DNA from: CAWGGS01 sp046704745
Lineage (GTDB): Bacteria; Desulfobacterota; Desulfobulbia; Desulfobulbales; Desulfocapsaceae
Length of the DNA: 64,000 nt
NCBI GenBank assembly: GCA_046704745.1
Contig: JBJKRL010000041.1
Location: 28,953 to 92,952, forward strand
Direction: 5' to 3'
Below are positions 1 to 8,204 of the stretch, piece by piece. Made by a program: the position numbers and the translations under genes. Position 1 is the stretch's first letter. The number at the start of each line of letters is the position of its first letter. Under the pieces are notes generated by a model. It was not told where the DNA came from, did no database searches, and saw only the letters and a list, made by a program, of their open reading frames with translations.

Positions 1-1044
1 CTGGCCCATAACCAGGATATGGACGGGATCGAATCCCATCTTGCAATCGTAAAGGAATTGGACGTTGACGGTATAATCATTTCCGATCCGGGGATTCTGA
101 CAAAGGCCAAATCGATATTAACGGAGGTCCCGATTCATCTGTCCACCCAGGCAAATGTCACCAATTACGATGCTGCAGCTTTTTGGATACAGCAGGGAGT
201 GAAAAGATTGAACCTGGCCCGAGAGTTGTCTCTTGCCGAAATACGACAGATACGGCAGAAGGTCGGCTGTGAACTGGAGGTCTTTGTGCACGGTGCACTT
301 TGCATTTCCTATTCCGGGCGCTGCATGTTGTCCAACTATATGACTGAGCGGGACGCCAATAGGGGAAATTGCGCTCATCCCTGCCGGTACAGCTATGCAT
401 TGATCGAAGAGAAACGACCAGGTGAGTATTTCCCGGTGGAAGAGGACGGCCGGGGGACCTATATCTTCAATTCCAAAGACCTTTGCCTGCTGAACCGTCT
501 GCCGGAGCTTGTTGCTGCTGGTGTGAATTCGTTAAAGATAGAAGGCAGGATGAAATCCATCTTTTACGTTGGCGGGGTGGTTCGCATCTATCGCGCAGCC
601 CTTGACTATCTGCGCCGGTTGCCTTGGTCTGTCTGGAAGAGTCCGGAGCGGATCGAGATGCCGGAAATTTTCATGGAAGAGATCGTCAAAACCGGTACCC
701 GGGGGACCACCGAGAATTTCATAGTCAAAAGACCCGGCAGCCAGGAGATGCTTTATCATACCTCGCGAGCCGTTCAGCCGGTGGAACCGGTGGCTGTCAT
801 CCGCAAGGCGGGTAGGCGCCCGTTGGTGGAGGTCCGAAACGTTCTTGAGCCGGGAGAGAAGATTGAATACATGGCTGCCGGTATCGATGTAGTGCCCGTG
901 ACTGTTGAGTCCCTGCATGATGAAAAAAAGGAATTAATTAAGAGGGCAAATCCCGGAAATCTTGTCTATCTGACTGCATCGCCATCATTGGAGTTTGCCG
1001 AAGAAAACGGGATGCTGAGGCGCAAAGCAGGTTGTTCGAGATGA
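1..1044 (+). CDS. Peptidase U32 family protein (5'-truncated by window edge)
   Basis: The reading frame is open from base 1, so the N-terminus lies outside the window; 347 codons are visible. The U32 signature is clear: an E-x-F-x-H-G-A-x-C stretch followed by SGRCMLS, and then NRGNCAHPC, giving the conserved cysteines of this family. U32 proteins of this kind (TrhP/YegQ, RlhA, UbiU/V) are now known as RNA or ubiquinone hydroxylation enzymes, often with an Fe-S cluster, rather than proteases. The C-terminal part after about visible residue 230 resembles the small beta domain of TrhP-like members. I cannot tell which RNA is the substrate. No close partner is visible downstream; the next gene is 560 bp away behind a repeat element. 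Confidence 0.85.
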   Translation: MAHNQDMDGIESHLAIVKELDVDGIIISDPGILTKAKSILTEVPIHLSTQANVTNYDAAAFWIQQGVKRLNLARELSLAEIRQIRQKVGCELEVFVHGALCISYSGRCMLSNYMTERDANRGNCAHPCRYSYALIEEKRPGEYFPVEEDGRGTYIFNSKDLCLLNRLPELVAAGVNSLKIEGRMKSIFYVGGVVRIYRAALDYLRRLPWSVWKSPERIEMPEIFMEEIVKTGTRGTTENFIVKRPGSQEMLYHTSRAVQPVEPVAVIRKAGRRPLVEVRNVLEPGEKIEYMAAGIDVVPVTVESLHDEKKELIKRANPGNLVYLTASPSLEFAEENGMLRRKAGCSR

Positions 1045-1127
1045 TTTTCTTTTTCCCCAGAGAGTCTCGGGAGAAGAGAAAAGGGGCTATAGCTAAGCTG
1101 AAAGGATCCAAACCCGCCTCCCCGGTT

Positions 1128-1295
1128 CTAGCCCGAACTTCTCATGATCGCTGTGTCAACTTGGAGACAACTTAAAAAGTGCAGTATATTTTGAGAAAAT
1201 CCGTTTATTACCAAATTTGCACAGTGTTCACCAAAGGTGCCCTGAAAGAAATGCCCTTGGTACCGCCTGAACTGATGAGAAATCCGGATTAACCC
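1128..1295. repeat. MITE-like element, family C (short copy)
   Basis: The left end (TAGCCCGAACTTCTCATGA) and the reverse complement of the right end (TTAATCCGGATTTCTCATCA) form an imperfect terminal inverted repeat. The inner part, about 1216-1262, is almost identical to about 43194-43243 in the full copy at 43.1 kb. There is no coding capacity. It fills most of the 1045-1608 spacer together with the hairpin described next. Confidence 0.7.
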
Positions 1296-1496
1296 GGGTT
1301 TCTCTCTCTGCCGGCTACTCGTAACCGCAAATTTTGCTGGAAAGAAAGGCCGAAAATGAATTTTACATTTGTTACTGCTTTCAAAATATTTTATTCTAGT
1401 TTATCTTAGTTCTTCAAGTTTTACAGAACTAAGAGTGTGATAACAAAGTTACAGAAAGCCAAGATCCATACCGACGCCTTTTCGTAACCGCTTCAT

Positions 1497-1533
1497 AAAA
1501 GATCGGCCGATGAAATCGGCAACGGATCTTTTT
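1497..1533 (+). promoter_or_regulatory. Terminator-like hairpin in the fumarase leader
   Basis: An 8-bp outer stem (AAAAGATC pairing with GATCTTTT) encloses an inner GCCGA/TCGGC stem with a TGAAA loop, and ends in TTTTTG. It lies 76 nt upstream of the fumarase start on the same strand. It could terminate upstream transcription, or act as an attenuator if the promoter lies in 1330-1490. The sequence alone does not separate these. Confidence 0.45.
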
Positions 1534-1608
1534 GTCGTTTGAGAAAGACCGAAATGCATAGAGTTCGGCCATGTCGGTTGCCAGAACAACATTAACCGAG
1601 GATATATC

Positions 1609-3120
1609 ATGAGCACTATTACAAAAGACGATTTCATCGAATCTATTGCCGACAGTCTGCAGTTTATCTCTTATTATCATCCTGTGGATTTCGTCAAAGC
1701 AATGCATGCCGCGTATCTTCGTGAAGAGAATAAGGCGGCAAAAGACGCCATTGGTCAGATTCTCATCAACTCGAGGATGTCCGCCATCGGACACCGTCCC
1801 ATCTGCCAGGATACCGGTATTGTCACTTGTTTTGTCAAGGTCGGCATGCAATGCCAACTCGATACTGACCTCACTGTGCAGGAAATGGTCAACGAGGGAG
1901 TTCGACGTGCCTACCTGGATCAAAGAAATCCGCTGCGTAAATCATTGGTCGGGCCTCCTGCAGGAGAGAGAAAGAACACCAAGGACAATACTCCGGCGGT
2001 GGTTTACATCGATCTTGTCCCGGGCGATGGAATCGAGGTCTTTATTGCAGCCAAAGGCGGTGGATCGGAAAACAAAAGCAAATCCGTTATGCTCAATCCC
2101 AGCGACTCCGTCGTCGATTGGGTAAAACGTACTGTCCCCGTCATGGGTGCCGGTTGGTGCCCTCCAGGCATCCTCGGCATCGGTATTGGCGGTACCATCG
2201 ACAAGGCCATGCTCATGGCCAAAGAATCCTTGATGGAGCCTGTTGATATGCCTGAACTTCTTCAAAGGGGGCCGTCCTCCAGGATCGAGGAGTTGCGTAT
2301 CGAAACCTACGAGGCAGTCAACAGCCTTGGAATTGGAGCTCAGGGACTGGGAGGGCTCACAACAGTGCTTGACGTCAGAATCCGCGACTATCCCACCCAT
2401 GCCGCTTCGCTCCCGGTGGCGATGATTCCCAATTGCGCCGCCACCCGCCATATTCATTTTAAATTGGATGGAACAGGTCCTGCCGTTCTCACTCCTCCTA
2501 AAATAGAAGAATGGCCGGAAGTTACGCTCGAAGCGGGAGATGATGTTAAACGGGTCTCTATTGAATCACTGACAAAAAAAGATATTGCCGAATGGAAAAC
2601 CGGACAGACCCTCCTTTTAAACGGCAAGATACTTACCGGACGGGACGCTGCTCACAGGCGTATCCAGAATCTGTATGACAAAGGCGAACCGTTGCCCGAA
2701 GGCGTCGATTTCAATGGACGATTTATCTATTATGTCGGTCCGGTGGATCCGGTGGGCGACGAGGTGGTCGGTCCTGCCGGACCTACCACTTCGACCAGGA
2801 TGGATAAGTTCACGGATATGATGCTGGAAAAAGCAGGACTCATGGGCATGATTGGTAAATCGGAACGCGGTGACGCCACAATTGCCTCAATCAAGAAAAA
2901 TGGTGCTGTCTATCTGATGGCTGTAGGTGGTGCTGCGTACCTGGTCTCCAAGGCCATAAAAAAATCCAGGACAGTAGCCTTTGCCGATCTGGGAATGGAA
3001 GCCATCTATGAATTCGAAGTAGAGGATATGCCGGTTACCGTGGCCGTTGACAGTCGCGGTGAGGCCATTCATAAAACCGGCCCCACCTTCTGGCAGCAAG
3101 AGATTGCCAAAAGGAAATAG
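1609..3120 (+). CDS. Class I fumarate hydratase (Fe-S, single chain)
   Basis: This enzyme interconverts fumarate and L-malate in the cytoplasm using an oxygen-labile [4Fe-4S] cluster. At 503 aa it is the fused alpha+beta form seen in FumA/FumB-type enzymes: an N-terminal alpha domain (about residues 10-280) and a C-terminal beta domain (about 300-500) with the GPTTSTRMDKFTDMML signature. Candidate cluster cysteines are in PICQDTG, GAGWCPPG and PNCAATR. The start is preceded by GAGG 9 nt upstream. It stands alone, with a hairpin in the leader. The window also carries an unrelated class II fumarase at 51.4 kb, so the organism has both an O2-sensitive and an O2-tolerant isozyme. Confidence 0.93.
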   Translation: MSTITKDDFIESIADSLQFISYYHPVDFVKAMHAAYLREENKAAKDAIGQILINSRMSAIGHRPICQDTGIVTCFVKVGMQCQLDTDLTVQEMVNEGVRRAYLDQRNPLRKSLVGPPAGERKNTKDNTPAVVYIDLVPGDGIEVFIAAKGGGSENKSKSVMLNPSDSVVDWVKRTVPVMGAGWCPPGILGIGIGGTIDKAMLMAKESLMEPVDMPELLQRGPSSRIEELRIETYEAVNSLGIGAQGLGGLTTVLDVRIRDYPTHAASLPVAMIPNCAATRHIHFKLDGTGPAVLTPPKIEEWPEVTLEAGDDVKRVSIESLTKKDIAEWKTGQTLLLNGKILTGRDAAHRRIQNLYDKGEPLPEGVDFNGRFIYYVGPVDPVGDEVVGPAGPTTSTRMDKFTDMMLEKAGLMGMIGKSERGDATIASIKKNGAVYLMAVGGAAYLVSKAIKKSRTVAFADLGMEAIYEFEVEDMPVTVAVDSRGEAIHKTGPTFWQQEIAKRK

Positions 3121-3159
3121 GCTCATCCAACTTCGATACGTCTTTCATTCAAAGGGTAA

Positions 3160-3197
3160 CAAATTGACATAGTGTTCATGAGAAATCCAGGTTAGCG
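3160..3197 (-). repeat. Solo terminal repeat of family C at the stop codon of the hexapeptide gene
   Basis: On the minus strand this reads CGCTAACCTGGATTTCTCAT and continues GAACACTATGTCAATTTG, matching the end of the family C elements at 6.85 and 43.1 kb. I find no second end nearby, so this is a truncated or solo copy. The TAA inside CGCTAACC is the stop codon of the gene at 3192-3992. Confidence 0.6.
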
Positions 3198-3992
3198 TAT
3201 AACGGATCGGGGAGGATGATAGCCGGCGCGGGCAGTTGTGTTTGGCATCAAGAAGGACTCTTTGCCTATCAAGGTGCCGGGATTGGTGACAGAATTGCAT
3301 CCAGTTTGGGAATCGTCCGCCAAGATGGTGCCGAATTTTCGTCTTCCGGTATCGATGAGGCCATCTTTGGTTTTGATATAGATGTTTCCGCCCAGAAATC
3401 TCAGGTTGGCAAATTTTGTTCCTGCTCCGAGATTGGTGTTTCCACCCAGGATGGAGTCGCCCAGATAGGCAAAATGTCCTGCCTTGGCATTGTCAAGAAG
3501 GATGGAATGTTTAACTTCGGTAGTATGACCGAGAACGCACCCTTTGCCACTCAAACAGTAACCTCGCAGATAGGCACCCTGGCGTACTTCCGAGCAGTCG
3601 CCGATGATTGCCGGCGATTTAATCATTGCACCGCTTTCGATCAAAACCCCTTGTCCGAGTTTGATCCGACTGCCCAACAGAACTGCCCCTGCCATGATTA
3701 CTGTTGCACCGACGAGTTGTTCGCCGTTTTCCAGGACAGTAAGTTTGCCCTTGGTCGTATCGCCGTAGAATATTTCGATGTTACTGGATTTTATGAGCTT
3801 ATTCTGGTGGAGGATAACGGTTTTTGCAGCAGGGATTCCCTCGCACAACAAGTCTGAATAAAAAACTGGGTATGAATACGAATCCATGTACTCTTTTAAG
3901 AGGTTCAGGGGGGTCCAGGCATAGTCTTCTAAGGGGAACAAATCTGGATGCTCGAAATTGGATAAGGTGAAAAAAGATCCGGCCGTCAACAT
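3192..3992 (-). CDS. Left-handed beta-helix (hexapeptide) transferase-like protein, GlmU C-terminal-like
   Basis: 266 aa. After an N-terminal segment of about 85 residues with no motif I recognise, residues 95-255 carry hexapeptide repeats (for example GATVIMAGAVLLGSRI, VIGDCSEV-type turns, GGNTNLGAGT) like the acetyltransferase half of GlmU and GlmU-related sugar-nucleotide proteins. KFANLRF and DSQTGCNSVTNPGTLIG resemble the GlmU C-terminal active-site loop. The uridylyltransferase half is absent, so it is probably an acyltransferase of unknown sugar substrate. A purine-rich GGAGAG precedes the start. The gene is convergent with fumarase and its stop codon lies in a repeat end. Confidence 0.65.
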   Translation of the reverse strand: MLTAGSFFTLSNFEHPDLFPLEDYAWTPLNLLKEYMDSYSYPVFYSDLLCEGIPAAKTVILHQNKLIKSSNIEIFYGDTTKGKLTVLENGEQLVGATVIMAGAVLLGSRIKLGQGVLIESGAMIKSPAIIGDCSEVRQGAYLRGYCLSGKGCVLGHTTEVKHSILLDNAKAGHFAYLGDSILGGNTNLGAGTKFANLRFLGGNIYIKTKDGLIDTGRRKFGTILADDSQTGCNSVTNPGTLIGKESFLMPNTTARAGYHPPRSVIR

Positions 3993-4295
3993 GGGCTCTC
4001 TCCGTTAGATGTGTAAAAAAAAATCCTGTTTTCTATAACTTCCGATAGTATGGTGGAAAAAAGGGAAGAGTTCAAGAAAAAATGAAAAGTTGGAAAATTA
4101 GCTTGCGCTTGCCGACTTGACTTCATATAAGTCAGTGTTTAGTTTTTTCCAACTTTTTGCTAAATAAAAGAATTCGTGTACAATATAGGCGCAGGGGTAA
4201 GGATATTGAAGCAAGAAAAATGCCCCTCCCAAGTGTATGATGTGGCGTGATATATGACTGTTGCGTCAAATCATCATCTATGTCAGGAGGTCTGA
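3993..4295. other. Divergent spacer before lon, with a 17-bp inverted repeat
   Basis: The 303-bp gap between the divergent hexapeptide gene and lon holds one clear inverted repeat, TGACTT-CATAT-AAGTCA at 4118-4134. It could be an operator. I see no CIRCE element (the HrcA site) and no convincing heat-shock promoter. Confidence 0.35.
4285..4290 (+). promoter_or_regulatory. Strong ribosome binding site for lon (GTG start)
   Basis: AGGAGG ends 5 nt before the GTG at 4296, supporting this non-ATG start over the downstream ATG codons. Confidence 0.7.
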
Positions 4296-6707
4296 GTGGA
4301 ATACAGCGATTCATTAAGTATCGGTATGGATGATTTTTCCGGTAATGAAGATATGGAGATCCCCGAAGTTTTGCCTATGATGGCAGTCCGCGATGTGGTG
4401 ATTTTCAACTATATGATAATCCCCCTTTTCGTTGGCCGGCCGAATTCCGTCGAAGCGGTTAATGAGGCTCTTGGGGCAAATAAGCTTCTTATGCTGGTTA
4501 CCCAGAAGGATGCGACCAAGGATAATCCCGAAGCTGACGATCTTTATCGGATCGGTATGGTTTGCATGGTCATGCGTACCTTGAAGTTGCCCGATGGCCG
4601 TTTGAAGGTTCTGGTCCAGGCGATGTCCAAGGCTTCCATCAAGGAATTTATCCGTAAAGAACCATCATTCCAGGTCTCCATCGAAGTCATAGAAGAGGAA
4701 GATGCGGGTCCGGTAACCGTGGAAGTCGAGGCCCTGATGCGGGCAGTACGGGAGCAGACCGAAAAGATCATGTCGCTGCGGGGGATTCTGTCTGCCGATC
4801 TGATGATGATAATCAACAATATCGAGGATCCCGGTCGTCTTGCCGATCTGGTCGGATCCAATCTGCGATTGAAGATAGCGGAGTCCCAGTCGATACTCGA
4901 AGAGACAAATCCTGTCAATCGGTTAAGGCTTGTTAGCGAGCTATTGGCCAAAGAACTCGAAGTTTCCACAGTTCAGGCCAAGATCCAGAACGATGCCAAG
5001 GAGGAGATGAGTAAGTCTCAACGGGAGTATTATCTCAGGGAGCAGTTGCATGCCCTGCAGAAGGAACTCGGTGATACTGATGATCGCGTCCAGGAGATTG
5101 AAGAGCTGGAGAGAAAGCTGAAGAAAAAGAAGATGCCGAAATCCGTACGGAAGGAGGCGCAAAAACAGCTCAGCAGGATGGAGATGATGCACCCCGACTC
5201 CTCTGAGGCTACAATCATCAGAACCTATATCGACTGGATTCTCGATGTTCCATGGGAGAAAGGGACCCGTGACCGCCTTGACCTATTGGCTGCGAAACAG
5301 GTCCTGGACGAAGATCACTTCGGATTGGAAAGGGTTAAAGAAAGAATATTGGAATATTTGGCGGTACGGAAATTGAACCAGTCCACCAAAGGCCCCATCC
5401 TCTGTTTTGTTGGTCCTCCGGGAGTGGGAAAAACGTCGCTGGGACAGTCCATTGCCCGAGCCATGGGACGGAAGTTTCACCGGATATCCTTGGGTGGCAT
5501 GCGTGACGAAGCCGAGATCCGCGGACATCGGCGTACGTATATTGGAGCAATGCCGGGGAGAATTATTCAGGGATTGAAGACCGTTAAATCCAACAACCCG
5601 ATATTTATGATGGACGAAGTTGATAAGATCGGTTCCGATTATCGGGGTGATCCTTCTTCAGCCCTTTTGGAGGTATTGGATCCCGAACAGAATTTTGAAT
5701 TCTCAGATCATTATTTAAACCTGCCGTTCGATTTGTCAAAGGTCATGTTCATCACAACGGCAAATATGAGCGATACCATTCCCAGTCCGCTTCTGGACAG
5801 GATGGAAGTGATCAGACTTGCCGGCTATACATTAGAGGAAAAGCTCGTTATAGCAAGGAGGTATCTTCTTCCCCGCCAGCTGAAGGAAAACGGGGTTGGA
5901 GCCAGCAAAATCAAGTTGGAAGATGAGACACTTACCCATATCATTACCCATTATACCCATGAGGCCGGTCTCAGAAATCTTGAACGCGAGATCGGAAAGG
6001 TCTGCAGAAAAGTTGCCCGTAAGCTTGCCGAAGGCGGCAAGGGCCCTTATGGCATCTCCATTCAGAACCTCGATAAATATCTTGGCCCGCCGAAATCCAT
6101 CCCGGACTCCGAGATCGAAACTCTGGAACAGCCGGGCCTGGTTACCGGACTTGCCTGGACCGAAGTAGGTGGTGAAATACTGCATATCGAGGTGAACCTG
6201 ATGCCGGGGAAAGGGAAACTGACTCTGACCGGACAGTTGGGTGATGTGATGAAGGAATCGGCTCAGGCTGCGTTGACCTATTGCCGGAGCCGGTCGCAAG
6301 AGATGGGGGTGGAGGAAGATTACTTTGATAAGATCGATATCCATATCCATGTGCCGGCTGGAGCCATACCAAAAGATGGCCCCTCAGCCGGGATCACCAT
6401 GGCAACCGCTCTTTATTCCGCCATTATAAAAAAGAAATTGATCAAAGGGCTGGCGATGACCGGAGAGGTGACCCTGAGGGGACGGGTACTGCCCATCGGA
6501 GGTCTGAAGGAAAAGGCTCTGGCGGCGCTTCGGGCCGGTATAAACAAAGTCATTATCCCGGATCAAAACAAGAAGGATATCGTGGAGATCCCGGCCGATG
6601 TGCGGAAAAAGATGCAATTTTTTCCAGTAAAGGACATGGATGAGGTCGTTGGGATCGCCTTTGGAAAACCTGAAAAGAAGGCAGCAAAAGCTTCCAGAAA
6701 AGGATAA
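4296..6707 (+). CDS. lon: ATP-dependent protease Lon
   Basis: 803 aa, normal for bacterial LonA. It degrades misfolded and specific regulatory proteins in the cytoplasm as a hexamer. Domain order: N-terminal substrate-binding LON domain (about 24-215), helical linker (about 220-300), AAA+ module with Walker A GPPGVGKT at 373-380 and Walker B MMDEVDKIG (Asp440/Glu441), and the C-terminal protease domain with nucleophile Ser697 in KDGPSAG and Lys740 in GGLKEK. All catalytic residues are present. The GTG start has an excellent SD. The gene is monocistronic: upstream is divergent, and downstream is a repeat. Confidence 0.97.
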   Translation: MEYSDSLSIGMDDFSGNEDMEIPEVLPMMAVRDVVIFNYMIIPLFVGRPNSVEAVNEALGANKLLMLVTQKDATKDNPEADDLYRIGMVCMVMRTLKLPDGRLKVLVQAMSKASIKEFIRKEPSFQVSIEVIEEEDAGPVTVEVEALMRAVREQTEKIMSLRGILSADLMMIINNIEDPGRLADLVGSNLRLKIAESQSILEETNPVNRLRLVSELLAKELEVSTVQAKIQNDAKEEMSKSQREYYLREQLHALQKELGDTDDRVQEIEELERKLKKKKMPKSVRKEAQKQLSRMEMMHPDSSEATIIRTYIDWILDVPWEKGTRDRLDLLAAKQVLDEDHFGLERVKERILEYLAVRKLNQSTKGPILCFVGPPGVGKTSLGQSIARAMGRKFHRISLGGMRDEAEIRGHRRTYIGAMPGRIIQGLKTVKSNNPIFMMDEVDKIGSDYRGDPSSALLEVLDPEQNFEFSDHYLNLPFDLSKVMFITTANMSDTIPSPLLDRMEVIRLAGYTLEEKLVIARRYLLPRQLKENGVGASKIKLEDETLTHIITHYTHEAGLRNLEREIGKVCRKVARKLAEGGKGPYGISIQNLDKYLGPPKSIPDSEIETLEQPGLVTGLAWTEVGGEILHIEVNLMPGKGKLTLTGQLGDVMKESAQAALTYCRSRSQEMGVEEDYFDKIDIHIHVPAGAIPKDGPSAGITMATALYSAIIKKKLIKGLAMTGEVTLRGRVLPIGGLKEKALAALRAGINKVIIPDQNKKDIVEIPADVRKKMQFFPVKDMDEVVGIAFGKPEKKAAKASRKG

Positions 6708-6848
6708 CATGGCGTTAAAATGAACGTCTTGCAAAAGGGTTGACCCTGTATGCCCGGATGATAGGTTTTGATGTGTCGTTTACCCGTTCAAGGGGAATAA
6801 ATGGCCGCCGGTTCCGCCCCGGTATTTCGGTTTTTAAAAGCCTACCTC

Positions 6849-7070
6849 ATACGGATTTCTCATCAACACTGTGTCAATTTGTCTACACTCCAGGAAGAAC
6901 ATGACATTTCAACTAAACAAGTGCGTTGTCAAATTTACACAGTGCCCACCAACGGTCAGTCAAGACAGCGTCAGCTTACTTAGTTTTTTGGCAAGGACCA
7001 GATCTTATTCCCGTTCATTGCCAAAAACTTCGAATTTGACGCTGCTGAACTGACGAGAAATCCCGGCTAA
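6849..7070. repeat. MITE-like element, family C, abutting mltG
   Basis: The left end (ACGGATTTCTCATCAACACT) and the reverse complement of the right end (TTAGCCGGGATTTCTCGTCA) form the family terminal inverted repeat. The internal block GTTGTCAAATTTACACAGTG is shared with the 1.2 and 43.2 kb copies. The element fills the lon-mltG gap and ends 6 nt before the mltG ATG. Short open frames crossing it are repeat sequence, not genes. Confidence 0.7.
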
Positions 7071-7076
7071 TCTGCA

Positions 7077-8099
7077 ATGCGAATTCCATTTTCCAGGGGG
7101 GCCGCTGGTAGAGTAGCCCTTTTGTTCTTCTTGGCGGCAGTTGCCTTTGCCGGTTGGCTCCTCAGTTATGCTGAAACCAAAGGCCCCGTTGCTTCCTCTG
7201 AGTCCGTAATTGTCACAATTCCGCGTCGGAGTTCAGCATCCCAGATCGGACACATCCTTGCCTCAGCCGGCCTTATCCATGCCGATATCAGATTCTTGAT
7301 TCTGGCAAAAATAACCGGATTGTCGAAAAAATTTCAGGCAGGAGAATTCCGGCTTGCTTTCGGGAAGAAGCCCGTCGATTTGATGCGCCAACTTTCCACA
7401 GCACTCCCGGTTGAACATCCGGTGACTATTCCGGAAGGGCTTCGTGCCGACGAAATTGCCGATATATTTTCCCAAGGAAACTGGTGCGATCATGATACGT
7501 TTCTTCATTTGATCCATGATACCCATTTTATTTCGTCTCTTGGCCTGGATGGTGTCACCGATCTTGAAGGGTATCTCTTCCCGGACACGTATTATCTTAC
7601 AAGGATGTCCAGTAATGGAAAAAATATCATCAGGACGATGGTTCGACGTTTTCAGAAGGTCTGGAAAAGACTTACCAAGGAGGGGACGGGGGCACTCAGC
7701 CAGCGACAGACTGTTATCCTGGCCTCGATAGTGGAAAAAGAGACGGCCGATCCAGGGGAACGACCCATGATTGCAGCAGTTTTCTTAAACCGTCTACAGC
7801 TGGGAATGCGTTTGCAGTCCGATCCCACCGTCATCTATGGGATAAAGAATTTTTCCGGGAGCCTTACCAAGGATGATCTGGAACGATATACGCCTTACAA
7901 TACGTATATGATCCCTGGCCTGCCGCCGGGACCGATCTGCAATCCCGGTAAGGGATCCTTGGAGGCGGTCCTTCATCCCGCCAAAGAACCCTATCTTTAT
8001 TTTGTGTCGAAAAATGATGGGACACATAAGTTTTCCAAGACGCTTGCCGAACACAACCGGGCGGTATGGAAATATCAGAAAAAGGGAAGCGACAGATGA
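7077..8099 (+). CDS. mltG: Endolytic murein transglycosylase MltG (YceG family)
   Basis: 340 aa inner-membrane protein that cleaves nascent glycan strands and ends their elongation. There is an N-terminal TM segment (about 11-31), a LysM-like region (about 45-110), and the YceG catalytic domain with the family glutamate in ASIVEKET (Glu220); the Q-S-D-P-T-V-x-Y-G motif and GLPPGPICNPG are intact. No good ribosome binding site precedes the ATG at 7077, because the 5' neighbour is the end of a family C repeat; translation may be weak, or the start may have been altered by the insertion. nadE follows after 105 nt. Confidence 0.92.
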   Translation: MRIPFSRGAAGRVALLFFLAAVAFAGWLLSYAETKGPVASSESVIVTIPRRSSASQIGHILASAGLIHADIRFLILAKITGLSKKFQAGEFRLAFGKKPVDLMRQLSTALPVEHPVTIPEGLRADEIADIFSQGNWCDHDTFLHLIHDTHFISSLGLDGVTDLEGYLFPDTYYLTRMSSNGKNIIRTMVRRFQKVWKRLTKEGTGALSQRQTVILASIVEKETADPGERPMIAAVFLNRLQLGMRLQSDPTVIYGIKNFSGSLTKDDLERYTPYNTYMIPGLPPGPICNPGKGSLEAVLHPAKEPYLYFVSKNDGTHKFSKTLAEHNRAVWKYQKKGSDR

Positions 8100-8204
8100 A
8101 GAAAAAACGATTGATGTCTCCAGGACAAAGAAGTGGTATGCTCTTTTAGTAAGTATTTACAGGTTTTGCGAAACGACTAATCCATTGAGAAAAGGTGAAC
8201 TGAA

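Noticed and set aside
3216..3857. 213-codon plus-strand frame opposite the hexapeptide gene
   Set aside because: The repetitive pattern comes from the hexapeptide codons on the other strand; no SD and no family resemblance.
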